From assembly GCF_015706575.1 (NCBI RefSeq), contig NW_024037070.1:987874-1051873 (forward strand): 64,000 nt of DNA, given 5' to 3'. Positions 45,975 to 57,592 of this stretch are shown here, in pieces; the stretch's first letter is position 1; every line of letters starts with the position of its first letter. Both the position numbers and the translations under genes were made by a program. The notes under the pieces are model-generated. The model searched no databases, was not told the DNA's origin, and saw only the letters and a program-made list of their open reading frames with translations. The stretch comes from Patiria miniata (Eukaryota > Echinodermata > Asteroidea > Valvatida > Asterinidae).

Positions 45975-46660
45975 GGAAGTTTCTTGAGGTCGTTCTCGCT
46001 GTTTATGATCAGCTTAGCGTTATTCTTCATCTTGACTTCAATTCTGCCATCCTGGGTCCAGGCCTTCACGGACGAGGGGTGGTTTCTTGCCTGTTTCAGC
46101 CATCTCTGCCTTTCAGGGGTCAAGCTTTCGCGGACGAAAATGTTCTTTCCCTTGAAACCAACCAGCTCGCGCATGGTAGAAGACTGCCCGGATGTTATAG
46201 CTGTTAAACTTGACGATAATTGGCCGCGTACGTGGTTCCCCAGTCCGGTCCGTCTTTGCGCCGAGGCGATGGGTGCGGTCGATGGCGGTGGCTGGTATGT
46301 CAACATTAACGAACTGTTTTGCCGCTTCAATGATCTTTTTATCTGTGCTCTCTTGTCCTTCCTCAGGAATGCCGTACACAAGTAATGAGTTGCGCCTTGA
46401 GTATTGTTCAAAGTCGTCCAGGCGATGTTCAAGATGGCGGACTTTCGAATTGAGTTGGTTGATTTTTTCATCCCTCTTGACGAATTCTAGCTGCATAGCT
46501 TCATGCATGTTCTTACTAACGGCGTCTGTTATGGCTTCCGTCAGTGCTGGAACGAGGGCATCAATTAGACTCTTGGATTTAAATGCCTCAACGAGGGTGG
46601 CGGACAGGATTGTAGGGTCAATTGTAAGGACCTCGTGGGACGACTGCTTCTTCGGAGGCA
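45975..46660 (-). pseudogene. LINE ORF1 (coiled coil + RRM-like), frameshifted
   Basis: Starts MPPKKQSSHEVLTIDPTILS. A helical segment (VKRDEKINQLNSKVRHLEHR) precedes RRNSLLVYGIPEEGQESTDK, AIDRTHRLGAKT and RPIIVKFNSYNIRA, the usual ORF1 RRM layout. Near 46190 a frameshift moves the reading to RELVGFKGKNIFVRESLTPE and RQRWLKQARNH, the C-terminal domain. It would be the RNA-binding chaperone of the element. Confidence 0.82.
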
Positions 46661-46789
46661 TGGTGTAGTTGACGTTACAGGAACGGCCAAATATAACCGA
46701 ATCTGTATTACTAAGTAATGTTATAACAGAGTTCACCTCAATGCAGACTCCTCCCAAGCATCAGATTGGTTGAAGTCGTGATGCCAGTA

Positions 46790-47275
46790 TGCCACGCTTT
46801 AGAACATAGAACTTAGGACGAGCGGAGCTCACTACGAAGTCATCATATGATCATCATATACGAAGTCATCATATGATTTCTTTAAGTTTTCTTTGGCCGA
46901 TAATGGTAATAAAATAAGGATGATAATGAATAGGGTTTAACATGTTAACTATTCACTGATTATTATTCTATGTTCATACTTTAAAAGCTCTCATTTGAAT
47001 TTACTCGGCTTCACATTCATTCAGATATTGTCATTTCCGTCACAAAAGGTGCGACGGATATGACTTTTGCATTTTTACCTATGCTACAACACTGAAAATT
47101 GAATCTTGATAAAATGGTTAAAACTCAACTAAAGATTGCGCCGTGCGCTACTTGTAGTTGTTGTGCAACATAATGATCACATCCCATGAAAGAAATTAAC
47201 ATTTGAAAACAAAATACCAAATTTTTAAAAGGCCCAAAGTAGACGCTTTAATACTGAAGAATGACCCAGAAACGC
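46790..47275. other. Intronic sequence, no gene seen
   Basis: Has a short duplication GAAGTCATCATATGAT at about 46837-46880; otherwise AT-rich and unassigned. Confidence 0.4.
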
Positions 47276-47279
47276 TTTT

Positions 47280-48708
47280 TGGCTGTTTCGGCAACCAGCC
47301 GAAACAGCCTTTGTTTTCGTTCAGATTTTTTATTTTTATTTTTTTTGGCTTTTCCGCAAAGTTGCAGAAAAGCCTTTGTTTTGTTCTGATTTTTTTTCTT
47401 TCTTCTTCTTCTTCTTGTTCCACACCCAAAATCCTATAGACTTTGTGCACGTCTTTTGTCAGCACCACTTTTGGCATTGATCTTTGTCCTACATCATTCA
47501 AAGTTACCATAGGCAAAGTCCCTATAGCAAAGTTGTGTCCCGAGGAGTGACCTCATGGTGATGTCATCATGTGACGTCATCTTAAATGTGCAAATTTAAA
47601 AGTCCTATGTCTAGAGAACTGTAAGTCCGATTGGGTTGAAACTTGGTATGTAGGTAGACCGGGATGTGTTATAGGTGAAAATTGAGATGACGTCATCATG
47701 ACGTCATCATGTGATTGTATACATATTTTTGAAATTTTGAGGCTTAGCACCATATCTCACGAACGCAGTATGCTAAATTCAAAATTTGTTTTGTATTAGG
47801 TTTATTAGGTGATAGATATATGCACAGATTTTTTTTTAAATGTGTGACGTCATGATGACGTCATCAAAAATGAGATTTTTCAAAACACATATAAGGGAAG
47901 ATCCGATCGTCATGAATCTTGATGGAAAGGTAGAAAATGGTACTAGTATGCAAAATCTGAAATGACGTCATAATGACATCATCAGCTGATTTATTATGAA
48001 TTTTTGATTTTTTAAGTTATTTTTCTTATTACAAAATTTGACACTGTTTTTGATCTGATCGACTCCAAACTTGGTGCAGACAAAGACCACATTAATATAT
48101 TTACAAAGATACAAAATCAGAAGCCATGATGACGTCATAATGGGTCCCAGTGCATCATCTTAAAGGTGTCCAGTCTTCAAGTTCTAAATCTAAATAACAA
48201 ACAGCGCATAAAATAATGATACTGCATTCAAAACTAAACAAGTCAGGTGTGTTTACAAACACAAATGCCCCGCAACCGTGACTGTTTCCATGACATAACA
48301 CCACTCTAACATCAACTTACATGTACCTTGGTCAAAAGGAACGTTCATTGACAGCATTACTGTCTTCTGTAGGTTTAATATGAATTAATCCCTAATCCCT
48401 ACGATCTCAGAATAAATACAAGATTTCTATTGTTTTAGCCACTGTGACCTTGACCCTTGACCTTTCGGCCCCAAATGCAAAAGGCTTCTTAGGATTACCA
48501 AGGACAATCCACAAACCAAATTTGAAGTTCATATGTTAAGTATTTCTCAAGTTATCGCGCTGACAAGATTTGTCCGGACACACACACACACACACCCACC
48601 CACCCACAGTATGCCCCTTCGGCTTCGCCGTGGGGCATAAAAACATAACCTCAATTAAAAAACATAATGCGGAAAAGCCCTATGTTCTGTTGCAAACAGA
48701 CATAGATC
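47280..48708 (+). mobile_element. Helentron-like element, subfamily 3, plus-oriented
   Basis: The 5' side carries two hairpin units: GGCTGTTTCGGC..GCCGAAACAGCC (47280-47310) and GGCTTTTCCGC..GCAGAAAAGCC (47347-47374). Then come CRE octamers and the phrase CCGATTGGGTTGAAACTTGG. The 3' end GCGGAAAAGCCCTATGTTCT, then GTTGCAAACAGACATAGAT resembles the family-3 end of the copy at 56603, with its CTAG decayed. The next element starts at once. Confidence 0.65.
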
Positions 48709-50218
48709 TTTTTCTCTTTTTCAGTCATTTCTGCCCATAGCATTTGTACACGTATTTTTGTTACCAACACTTTGGCCACTAAAATTAATCCGATTGCCTT
48801 TATACTCGGCATATACTTAGACCAGCATCTGAAGTTGTGCGCCGAACATTGAAGTCATCATGACGTCATCACGAGTCACGTGACATCACATTATATGTGA
48901 TAATCCTGTTGTGACCATTTTCTAGCAGAATTCAGCTAGATCTCACAGATTTGGCTATATCTCCAGAACTACAGGTCCGATTGGGTTGAAAGTTGGTATG
49001 TACCTAGACCGGGATGTCTTACAGATGAACATTAACTTGACGTCATGATGACGTCATCACGCGACATATGACGTCATATAAAATAAACATATTTTGAAGG
49101 TCTATATCTCCAAAACTACAGGTCCGATTGGCCTGAAACTTGGTACATGTACCTAAAACCGGGATGTGTTATAGATGAAATTTGAAGTGACGTCACGATG
49201 ACGTCATCACATGACATGTGAGGTCATATTAAAATAACATATTTTGAAAGGCCGATATCTACAGAACTACAGGTCAGATTGGGTTGAAACTTGGTATGTA
49301 CCTAAACCAGGATGTGTTGTAAATGAAAATTTAAGTGACGTCACGATGACGTCATCATGTGACATGAGATGTCATATTAAAAATAGCATATTTTGAAGGC
49401 CAATATCTACAGAACTGCTGGTCTGATTGGGTTTAAACTTGGTATGTACCTAAACCGGGAAGTGTTAGAGATGGAACTTGAAGTGACGTCACGATGAAGT
49501 CATCATGTGACATGTGATGTCATATTAAAATAGCATGTTTTGGAGGCCAATATCTACAGAACTACAGGTCAGATTGGGTTGAAACTTGGTATTTACCTAA
49601 ACCGGGATGTGTTATAGATGACGTCACATGTGACGTCATATTAAATGTGCATATTTTGAAGCACAATATCTACAAAACCACCAGTCAGAAACTTGGTATG
49701 TACCTTATCTGGGATGTGTTATAGATGAAAATTTAAGCGACGTCACAATGACGTCATCACGTGACATGTAACGTCACATTAAAAGTGCATATTTTGAAGG
49801 AAAATGGGGTTGAAACTTTGGATGTACCTAGACTGTGATGTGTTATAGATGAACATTTAAGTGACGTCACGGTGACGTCATCATGTGACATGTGACGCCA
49901 CATTAAAAGTACATATTTTGAAGGCCTATACATGTATCTACAGGACAACATGTCTGATTGGGTTGAAAGTTGATAATGAACCTACATGTAGATCGGGATG
50001 TGTTACAAAATGAAAATCGAAGTGAGCTCACGATGACGTTATTAAGTGGCATGTGACGGCATATTAAATGTGTATATTTTGAAGGCAAATATCTATAGAA
50101 CTGTATTTGTCCTGATCACTCTACCGCACGTCATATCAGTCTTACATGACATATAATCATACAATAACAAAATAACCGAAACATCCGTATGTTTGTACAC
50201 AAACATAATTAAATCTAG
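48709..50218 (+). mobile_element. Helentron-like element, subfamily 1, near full length, ten or so CRE-rich units
   Basis: Starts after A with TCTTTTTCTCTTTTTCAGTC and GCCCATAGCATTTGTACACG. Units of roughly 110-150 bases run from about 48950 to 50090, each with GGGTTGAAACTTGGTATGTA, GGGATGTGTTATAGATG, and two to four TGACGTCA or close variants. The 3' end is TCTACCGCACGTCATATCAG, ACCGAAACATCC, hairpin TGTTTGTACACAAACA, and AATTAAATCTAG followed by T. Confidence 0.75.
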
Positions 50219-50591
50219 TTCAGCATATTCTTAGTCTCCCCAAAATACTGTACTCCACAAACCCTGCAAGAGATGAGATGTATGACATGTTTTGCAGGTG
50301 ATGTTGCCAATGCACCGGTGAGTGGTGCCAGAAGAGTGGCCAGAAAAGGAATCAGATTCCTGTAAAATCAATAGGTGGGGTGGGGTGGGGGGAGGGGCTC
50401 ATACCATACTTTCAATGGGGGCGCTATTCAAATCCGACGATCATCAAACTGTATTACAGAATAGTATAGAAATACCACCGTAACCCAGCTGGTTCTGACC
50501 GAATTCTGTGCAGAGATGGATATTTTTACCAGTACAATTGTCATAATTGTTTTTTACTGTCAGAGCAAGTTTTTTTTTCCTTCACATTATT
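50219..50591. other. Intronic sequence, no gene seen
   Basis: Unique-looking intron with a GGGGTGGGGTGGGGGGAGGGG-type patch near 50375-50395. Nothing else recognised. Confidence 0.4.
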
Positions 50592-52030
50592 GAGTGGTCG
50601 GGCACAACCCAAACTCTGTTTAGAATTGTTCTGATAAATCTTCTTTCTTTCTTTCTTTTTTTTCTGGAAAATACTTCTCCGCGGATTTCTCCTAAATGGT
50701 TTATGGTGTGAACTTGTAACTTTGAACATATATTGACCCTCATCCCGAGTGGCGCGTATTACTCTGAGGTCATGATGATGTCATCGGGTGTCAAATTACA
50801 AACAATTTTTGTTGAAAATGACAACGTCTTTCACTTATAACTCTCGAAAAAAATAATCTACCATGTTCATACGTTGTAACCACAAAGACCATTAATTAAT
50901 AAACATTTTTTTGTCATGTATGTGAACTTGCTTGATCTTTTTACTTCTGGGTCAAATATAGGTGAATTCAAAATACAGACAGAAATTTCTTCCAAACAAT
51001 TTACGGGATTATGACAAAACCTGGTATGAACGTGAACCCGTCCGAAGATGTTAAAAAAAATCTGACGTCATCATTACATCATCAGCTATCAAATTACAAG
51101 CAATTAAGGGCCAAATTTGAGAAAATAGTTTCAGCTATATATATATATCTTAGAGCATCATGTTCGTTTTTTGTGTGTTACTGTGAGTGCAATAAGAATT
51201 GAATATAACTCAAAAGCAGAAGCTTTTTTTCTATAAGCAAATAAATTATGGAAGTGATTAGAAAGGAATAAAGGATTTAAAAAAAACAGCATTATGACGT
51301 CATCATCTGAAAGATTGCCCTCTAGCGGTACATCAAATAGGGTTTCTTTTTTATTTTTTTAAAAACCATCCGTCCAAATAACTCAATTGCCCCTTGTAAT
51401 TTTTTTATCAACTACATATAACTTTAAAGGTTTTAAAATTATGACGTCATCAGACCGAAAGTTACTGAAGGGAGAATTTGAAAAAGATATTTTTTTTTAA
51501 ATTCTATCATTTGATCCCTGTCTTACGACTTTGTTCGTAGCCCAACTAATGATATCCGTTTTAATGTTGACCTTTGTATCTTAAATGCTGTGACGTCATC
51601 AAACCGGAAGTCAGGTGTTATTATACACTTATATTTTTTACATTTTCATACGGTATTTAAACTTCATAAAAAAAAACATGTATCCTCTCCGAACTAAATC
51701 AGTATTCAGTTTCCCTTTTTGTACTGATTCTGTGGCGACAAAAAGAAGGGAGAAGAAAGAGCTGTTTCGGTGTGTACACAAACTGGAAGTGCCTTAAATA
51801 CAAAAGTGGAAAAAGACAAGAACTTGCTGTCAACGATGTTAATCTCTGGCTAGGTTGTATTTTACAAAAAAAATTACCAGTGACGTCATAAAATGTTAGA
51901 GCATCCTCCAGCAGCAGGTGGAAAAACGTTTAAAATGAATTTTCAGTTGACTATTGTGGCAAAGTTTTATGACATAAATAGATGCAAGCCCGAACACTGC
52001 ATTTGTAACTCAACAAATGCGAACCTCTAG
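50592..52030 (+). mobile_element. Helentron-like element, subfamily 2, near full length
   Basis: Starts GAGTGGTCGGGC and ends with GCCCGAACACTG, hairpin GCATTTGT-AACTCA-ACAAATGC (51999-52020), GAACCTCTAG and T. The interior repeats that of 9527-11001 in the opposite sense, including TTCTTTCTTTCTTTC, GGCGCGTATTACTCTGAGGT and CATCAAACCGGAAGT. It is non-coding. The end lies 240 bases from the donor of centriolin exon C. Confidence 0.78.
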
Positions 52031-52271
52031 TTATCTTTTTTTAAAGAGTTGCTAATACGCTTACAGATTATCCTTCAGCAGTTTCCAAAGAATGTCCTTA
52101 ATCTACCCAAATCCTTTACTGTTCAGTAAAACTAACAACACTTTTTCATACGAAACAAAACTAGGACCTCAACCCACATGTCCTGCATCCAATTCTGCAT
52201 TACATGGAATTGAATTTTGGAAAACGTACGGTTGCTAGAACTGATAATCTTTACAATTTGTTTGTTCTTAC

Positions 52272-52458
52272 CTTGCTCGAACCTGTCATCTGCCTGCTTT
52301 CTCTCACTCTCTGTGATTGTCTGCTTGTCTAGAACCTGCAGTGTCCGAAGGTGAAACGCAGCAAACAGCCTGTGGTGTGGAAGGTCACATAATGGATTGT
52401 CAGCTATCGAAAGCTGCATCAGATCCTTGAGTGGACGCAGTCTAAATACATCAGACAA
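52272..52458 (-). CDS. CNTRL: Centriolin exon C (last LRR and LRR cap)
   Basis: 187-base exon, phase 0 in and phase 1 out. The acceptor is CTATCTACAG|TTGTCT and the donor is GAGCAAG|GTAAGA. It reads LSDVFRLRPLKDLMQLSIAD, then NPLCDLPHHRLFAAFHLRTL, then QVLDKQTITESERKQADDRF. The NP-C--LP, FHLRTLQVLD and TI-ESER elements are a typical LRR cap closing the solenoid. The vertebrate protein has FHLRSLESL at the same place. The last residues begin the coiled coil. Confidence 0.93.
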
Positions 52459-54240
52459 CTGTAGATAGAATGCAGAAAAACATTTTGTGACTTTTGGGGA
52501 TGGAATTTTGTCATCTAGACCGTACTAGCTTTCTTACATAATATCAGAGGCACACATCAATAAATCACGTTATATCTATAGTTTGACCTCCATTGGCAAC
52601 CATTTTGTGTAGCTTCTCTGAATCCCTCAAAATATACTGCTGTGGATATATTGACATAAATTCTTCAGACTTCGTCAAAGAAAAGTGGCTTGGCTGTATC
52701 TTCTGAAATTCTGAAATCCTCCATATTATACCGCTCTTTTTAGAACAACACAGGAACTGACCTAGAACAAATTGCAACAGGATTTATTTTAATGCCATCG
52801 CGCTAAGGAAATACAATTTATCACTATCCAAAATACTAAAAATCTAATTTCATCAAAGGAGTGGAAAAGTGTTTTTATTCATTTTTTCACTACTACTCTT
52901 TCATCATACATAAACAGTATGGGGAGCGTCACGTTTTCTTTTCCGTCTGTTTACCATCAGAAAATCCATTCACATCACGTATGAGACTTCGTGTGACACA
53001 ACTGATAACAGCAGACGATTTTTCCATGTCCACCAATTATTAAAATGTAAAATAATTTACACTGCCGCCTGCAACACCGTATTTATTTGAAAAAAATATA
53101 AAAAATTGAGATTTTGTTTACTGCCTGAATTATTAATTGGTTAAAATAAATCACTTTGTTCTCAATTAACTATTTGTTTCAGGTAAAATATTTGCATAAA
53201 CAGGTCTACTTCAAACATGGGCAGGAAATGACAAAAAGATCCATTAAAATTAAATTTCAGGTGTCTACGCCAACAGGCCAGAGTCCAATTTTACATATTA
53301 TGGAAAATATCTTAAATCTGAGATTTGTGTGTCCCTTTTGTGATGAATTTAGGTCAATGGCATAACTTATAAATAACATATGAATTCTCCAAAAAAAAGA
53401 ATATATACTAAAAAAAAAACCTTAATAAAGACAAAGTAACAGGATAAATGAAGTGAAGTGAAAATTGAACCGAGCACCCGGATCAAAGCCTTAGGCCGGA
53501 GGAGGGGGGGGGGGGGTGGACCATGCCAATCTTTTCTTTTTAAAGTAATAATAATGCGAGAACTGATCCATAAAAAATTGTTTTGTTGGGACTCAAGTTT
53601 GCTTTTCTAGAGAAGTGCATTTCACTCTCGACAGTACAAGTAGACGTCTAAATCATTTGTCCTATTTTGATCAGGATCTTCTCCATTAAGCTGTTTAAAG
53701 TTACATCACTGTACCCTACCGTATGGAGAATGTGTGACCTGCATGGAAATCTCATGTACAGAACTACACCTGTTTCTCATCAACCTTATAGACAAGTGTT
53801 TTGAGAGGTTTTGTTTCATATTTTCATGTACTAAAAAATGTACTGTAAGCATCACTACCTGAGCCCAGTATTTCCTGAACTTTCTTAACCAAATCAAACA
53901 TCATTTTCAGGCGCTGAATCAATAGTTTAACTTAAGATTTTTCGGTTCTACTTTCAGAACAGCCCATGCTGTTCCACGTTCCAAATTTTTATCTAAAAAC
54001 AAAAATGCTTGAAAAAAACACCCTTCCACTCCATAGAAACAATTAGATTTTTCACATGTTGTTTGTGTATTTATTTGAAGTTGTTTGATGCTTGAATGGT
54101 TTCTATTGCAATTTGTTCTAGGTCTTAACTTAAATTGATCGGACTATATCTTCCAAATGGATTTTGAAGGATATGGGTGGGATAAGATAAACTATATTAA
54201 AGGAAATAAAATACCCCACGGGTATCAGATTATGAAGACA
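52459..54240. other. Intronic sequence, no gene seen
   Basis: AT-rich, with a G-run near 53503-53516. Short open readings have no similarity I recognise and no flanking splice signals that fit the gene. Confidence 0.45.
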
Positions 54241-54289
54241 AGGCTTTGCCTCACTGCTTTGTGGGTTGCACCCGCTTTGAGCAACTCAC

Positions 54290-55740
54290 GCAACCACATA
54301 CGTTTGTTTATAATGTAAATCAAAGATTTTCTATTGTTCCTCTTCCCTTTTCCTTTTTTATAATTCTTACTTTTTTTGCAACAGCTCTCATTATTTTTTG
54401 TACACATTTTCTAATTGAGGTCGTCCTTGATTTGGTTCCTGTTGCACGTGTGTGTCCTTAATTTATACCATAAACCTACTCACGTGTGTGTGGGCGTGTT
54501 CATTTATTCAAACCTTTGGTATTCAAACCAAACAATACGTCCATGACTGACCAATTGAAATTCGTGTACAAAACCAATGAGAGCTGTTGCTAAAAAGATT
54601 AAGTACCAACAAAGGAATGAGGATTAGGGACAATAGGGGTCCATGATAGCAGGTGTTTACAAAGATTAGTGTACAAGCATTACATTTAATGTGAATTTCT
54701 GAACAAAAAATGTCCACATAAACCAGTTTTCTGATAAATTGTGCGGACTTGCCAATATCCTTACGACATTCCCCTCTCTGGAAAACATGTTTAGAAGCAT
54801 TTTGGGTTAGGTTTATTTGTCGCAAAATGAAGAGAAACACTCAAGGGAATCATACAAACAAATTTGGGATGAAAGAGTTCTCACAGTCTGAGTAAAATGA
54901 TTTTGTTAAAGACAGGAAAACAAAGCAATGTCCACACTAGGTATGTAACATAAATATGGGCACGCACAAGTGTGTATTCGCCTGCAATCAGGGACCCCCT
55001 ATTGACCTTCATTTGTTGTATTCGCCTGCAATCAGGGACCCCCTATTGTCCTTCATTTGTTGTATTCGCCTGCAATCAGGGACCCCCTATTGTCCTTCAT
55101 TTGTTTGTACTCGGGACTTGGGGACGCTATTGTTCTGTATTGTTCAACGTCCCCTACTGAATGCAGAAACAAACTCATACAGACAGAGTTGCACTTAGCA
55201 TTTGGGGTTTATGGGGTACCACTATTGTTCGACCCTAATCCCTTTCTTTTGTTCTCCTTTGTCCCCTTAGAAATCTCAAAACACATAGCTATTGGGTACT
55301 TCAATTTCTAAAGACAGACTTGTGTGGTACCATTGTCCCTATTGTTGCCCTTTGTTCCCGGTACCCCATAAGTGCCAATATGTAAGAGCACGCATGTTTG
55401 TTCCGTAACTGTAGAAACCACACACAAGTTGTCCCATGGTACTATGGGGACCAAAGACACTGTGGGGACAACAGAAAGTCCACACAACTCGGTCCTAATT
55501 TGCCCAATAATAATCAAATTCCCCATAACGCGGTGATGGCCACCCATCCTCGCACGCATACAAGTGTGTATTTGCCTACAATCGGGGACCCACTTTTGTC
55601 CCTCTTTTGGTTGTACTTTTTAAGAAGACCTCCCATATGTTTTGTACACATCGCCAAATTGGGGACCTTCAGGAATTGGGTACCCTATTGTCCTCTTTTG
55701 TTCAACGTCCCCTACTGAATGCAGAAACAAACTCATGCAC
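54290..55740. repeat. Repeat region with GGGACCCCCTATTGTCC minisatellite
   Basis: 54290-54500 matches the TTTACACCATAAAC family of 24.2-25.5 kb. 54971-55106 has three near-identical units of about 46 bases (GTATTCGCCTGCAATCAGGG, ACCCCCTATTGTCCTTCATT). 55590-55740 repeats GTTCAACGTCCCCTACTGAA from 55140-55165. 54720-54845 is an inverted relative of 58910-59060 (shared CTTCATTTTGCGACA). Confidence 0.7.
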
Positions 55741-55793
55741 ACACATGCCTACTGTGGATATTCCTTTGTATTCGTGTAGAAAACAACAGAGAA

Positions 55794-56602
55794 GTAGATT
55801 TATGTTTGTGGACAAACACAGGGCTGTTTCGGTAACTTTTTTGAGACATATATGTGACATAGTTTCAAGTATAAGTTCCATCCAGGAAGGATGTGTAGTT
55901 ATGTATATATTAAATAACATTCTCATAGGGCTTTGAATTATGACGTCCCATGTCACGTGATGACGTCACATCAGAAAAGAAAATAGTTTGTTATTGTATT
56001 TTTATGTCATGTAAGGCTGATAGGACAACATGTGCGGTAGAGTGATCAGGACCAATACAGTTCTGTAGATATAGGCCTTCAAATATGCACTTTTAATATG
56101 ACGTCACATGTCACGTGATGACGTCATCCTGACGTCACTTTAATTGTCATCCCGGTCTAGGTACGTACCAAGTTTCAACCCAATCAGACCTGTAGTTCTG
56201 TAGATATTGGCCTTCAAATTATGCAATTTTTAATACGATTCACATGTCACGTAATGAAGTCATCGTGACGTCACTTAAATTTTCATCTGTAACACATCTC
56301 AGTCTAAGTACATTTTTACTTTCATCCCAATCGGACCTGTAGTTCTGGAGATATAGACCAATCTGTCAGATCTAGCCGAATTCTGCTAGAAAATGGTCAC
56401 AACAGAAAAATCGCATATAATGTGACGTCACGTGATTCATGATGATGTCACGATGATGTCAATCTTCGGTACATAACTTCAGCTGCTGGTCTAAGTGTAT
56501 GCAAGTATAAAGTCAATCGAATTGATTTCAGTTCCCAAAGTGCCGGTAACAAAAAAATCATGTACAAATGATATGGGCAAAATGACTGAAAATAAAAAAA
56601 AA
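55794..56602 (-). mobile_element. Helentron-like element, subfamily 1, minus-oriented
   Basis: The 3' end is degenerate GTAG instead of CTAG, with TGTTTGTGGACAAACA and GGGCTGTTTCGGTAA inside. It contains TTTGTTATTGTATTTTTATG and ATAGGACAACATGTGCGG, then CRE units. The 5' end CAAATGATATGGGCAAAATG abuts the next CTAG. Confidence 0.7.
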
Positions 56603-57592
56603 CTAGAGCTATATGTTGGTTTAAAAACAGAACACAGGGCTTTTTCGCAGTTAACAAATGTTTATGTTTTGTTGGTCATTTTGCATTTACTTTTTAGAGT
56701 GCTTCATGCAGTTAAATGTTGTTCAAAATGCTTAGAATAATTCCTAAAATATAATTGTATCACATGACGCCACATGCCCTGCAATGACGTCATCTTGACA
56801 ACCCGTGTCAATGCACATTTTGTCATTGTGGTCTTGGTTTGTACCAAGTTTGAAGTCAATCCGATGAAAGGAATTGTAAAATTTTGGAAGCAAAATGAAA
56901 TTCTTAATTTAAAAAAAATCATACAAAATCTACCGATGACGTCACGGTGACGTCATTTCGGATTGTGCATACTGGTACCATTATATAGCTATCCACAAAG
57001 TTTCATGACGATCGTACCTTCCCTTATATGTGTTTTAAAAAATTCGAATTTTTGATGACGTCATGATGACGTCACACATTTTTCAAAATTGTGTGCATAA
57101 ACCTACAACCTAACAAACATAATACAAACAGAATTTTGAATTTAGCATGTTGCGTTTGTGAGATATGGCTAAAAAGTCCAAAAATTAAAAAAATTCATAT
57201 AAAATCGCATGATGACGTCATTATGACGTCACCTGATTTTTTATCTATAACACATCCCTGTCTACCCACATACCAAGTTTCAACCCAATCGGCCATACTG
57301 TTCTGTAGATATAGGACTTCAAAATATGCAAGTTTGTGATGACGTCACGTGACCCCTGATGACGTAATCATGACGTCACTCTTTGGGACACAACTTTGCC
57401 ATAAGGACAATGCATATGCTTAATTTGAATGATGTATGACAAAGTTCAATGCCAAAAGTGGCGTGTACAAAAATCGTGTAAAAAATGTCTATGGGATTTT
57501 GCATGGAACAAAAAGAAGAAAGTAGGGAGAAAAAAAAAATCAGAACAGAAACAAAGGCTTTTTCGCTGAATTGCGAAAAAGCCAAAAAGAAA
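56603..57592 (-). mobile_element. Helentron-like element, subfamily 3, minus-oriented
   Basis: CTAG (56603-56606), decayed hairpin TGTTGGTTTAAAAACAGAAC, then GGGCTTTTTCGCAG. The 5' end has the hairpin GGCTTTTTCGC..GCGAAAAAGCC (57556-57582), whose first half complements the 3' subterminal sequence. Several CRE octamers occur within. It touches the next CTAG. Confidence 0.72.

Larger units (their letters stand above)
42290..46790 (-). mobile_element. Near full-length Jockey/CR1-type non-LTR retrotransposon (LINE), inactivated
   Basis: The minus strand carries an ORF1 (coiled-coil and RRM-like, transposase-22 type), then ORF2 with an endonuclease/exonuclease/phosphatase domain and a reverse transcriptase. 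The 3' end is near 42270-42290, where the sequence ends with an ATTGATGATTGATGATA-like short repeat. The number of disabling mutations is small (about one frameshift in ORF1; three stops and one frameshift in ORF2), so it is a comparatively recent insertion. I cannot separate CR1, Crack, Daphne and related clades by eye. Confidence 0.88.

Noticed and set aside
42220-47060. CCGTCAC words on both sides of the LINE as a target duplication
   Set aside because: They are not flush with the LINE ends and occur several times on one side.
54971-55106. CRISPR-like array
   Set aside because: Units are contiguous tandem copies without unique spacers, in a eukaryotic intron.
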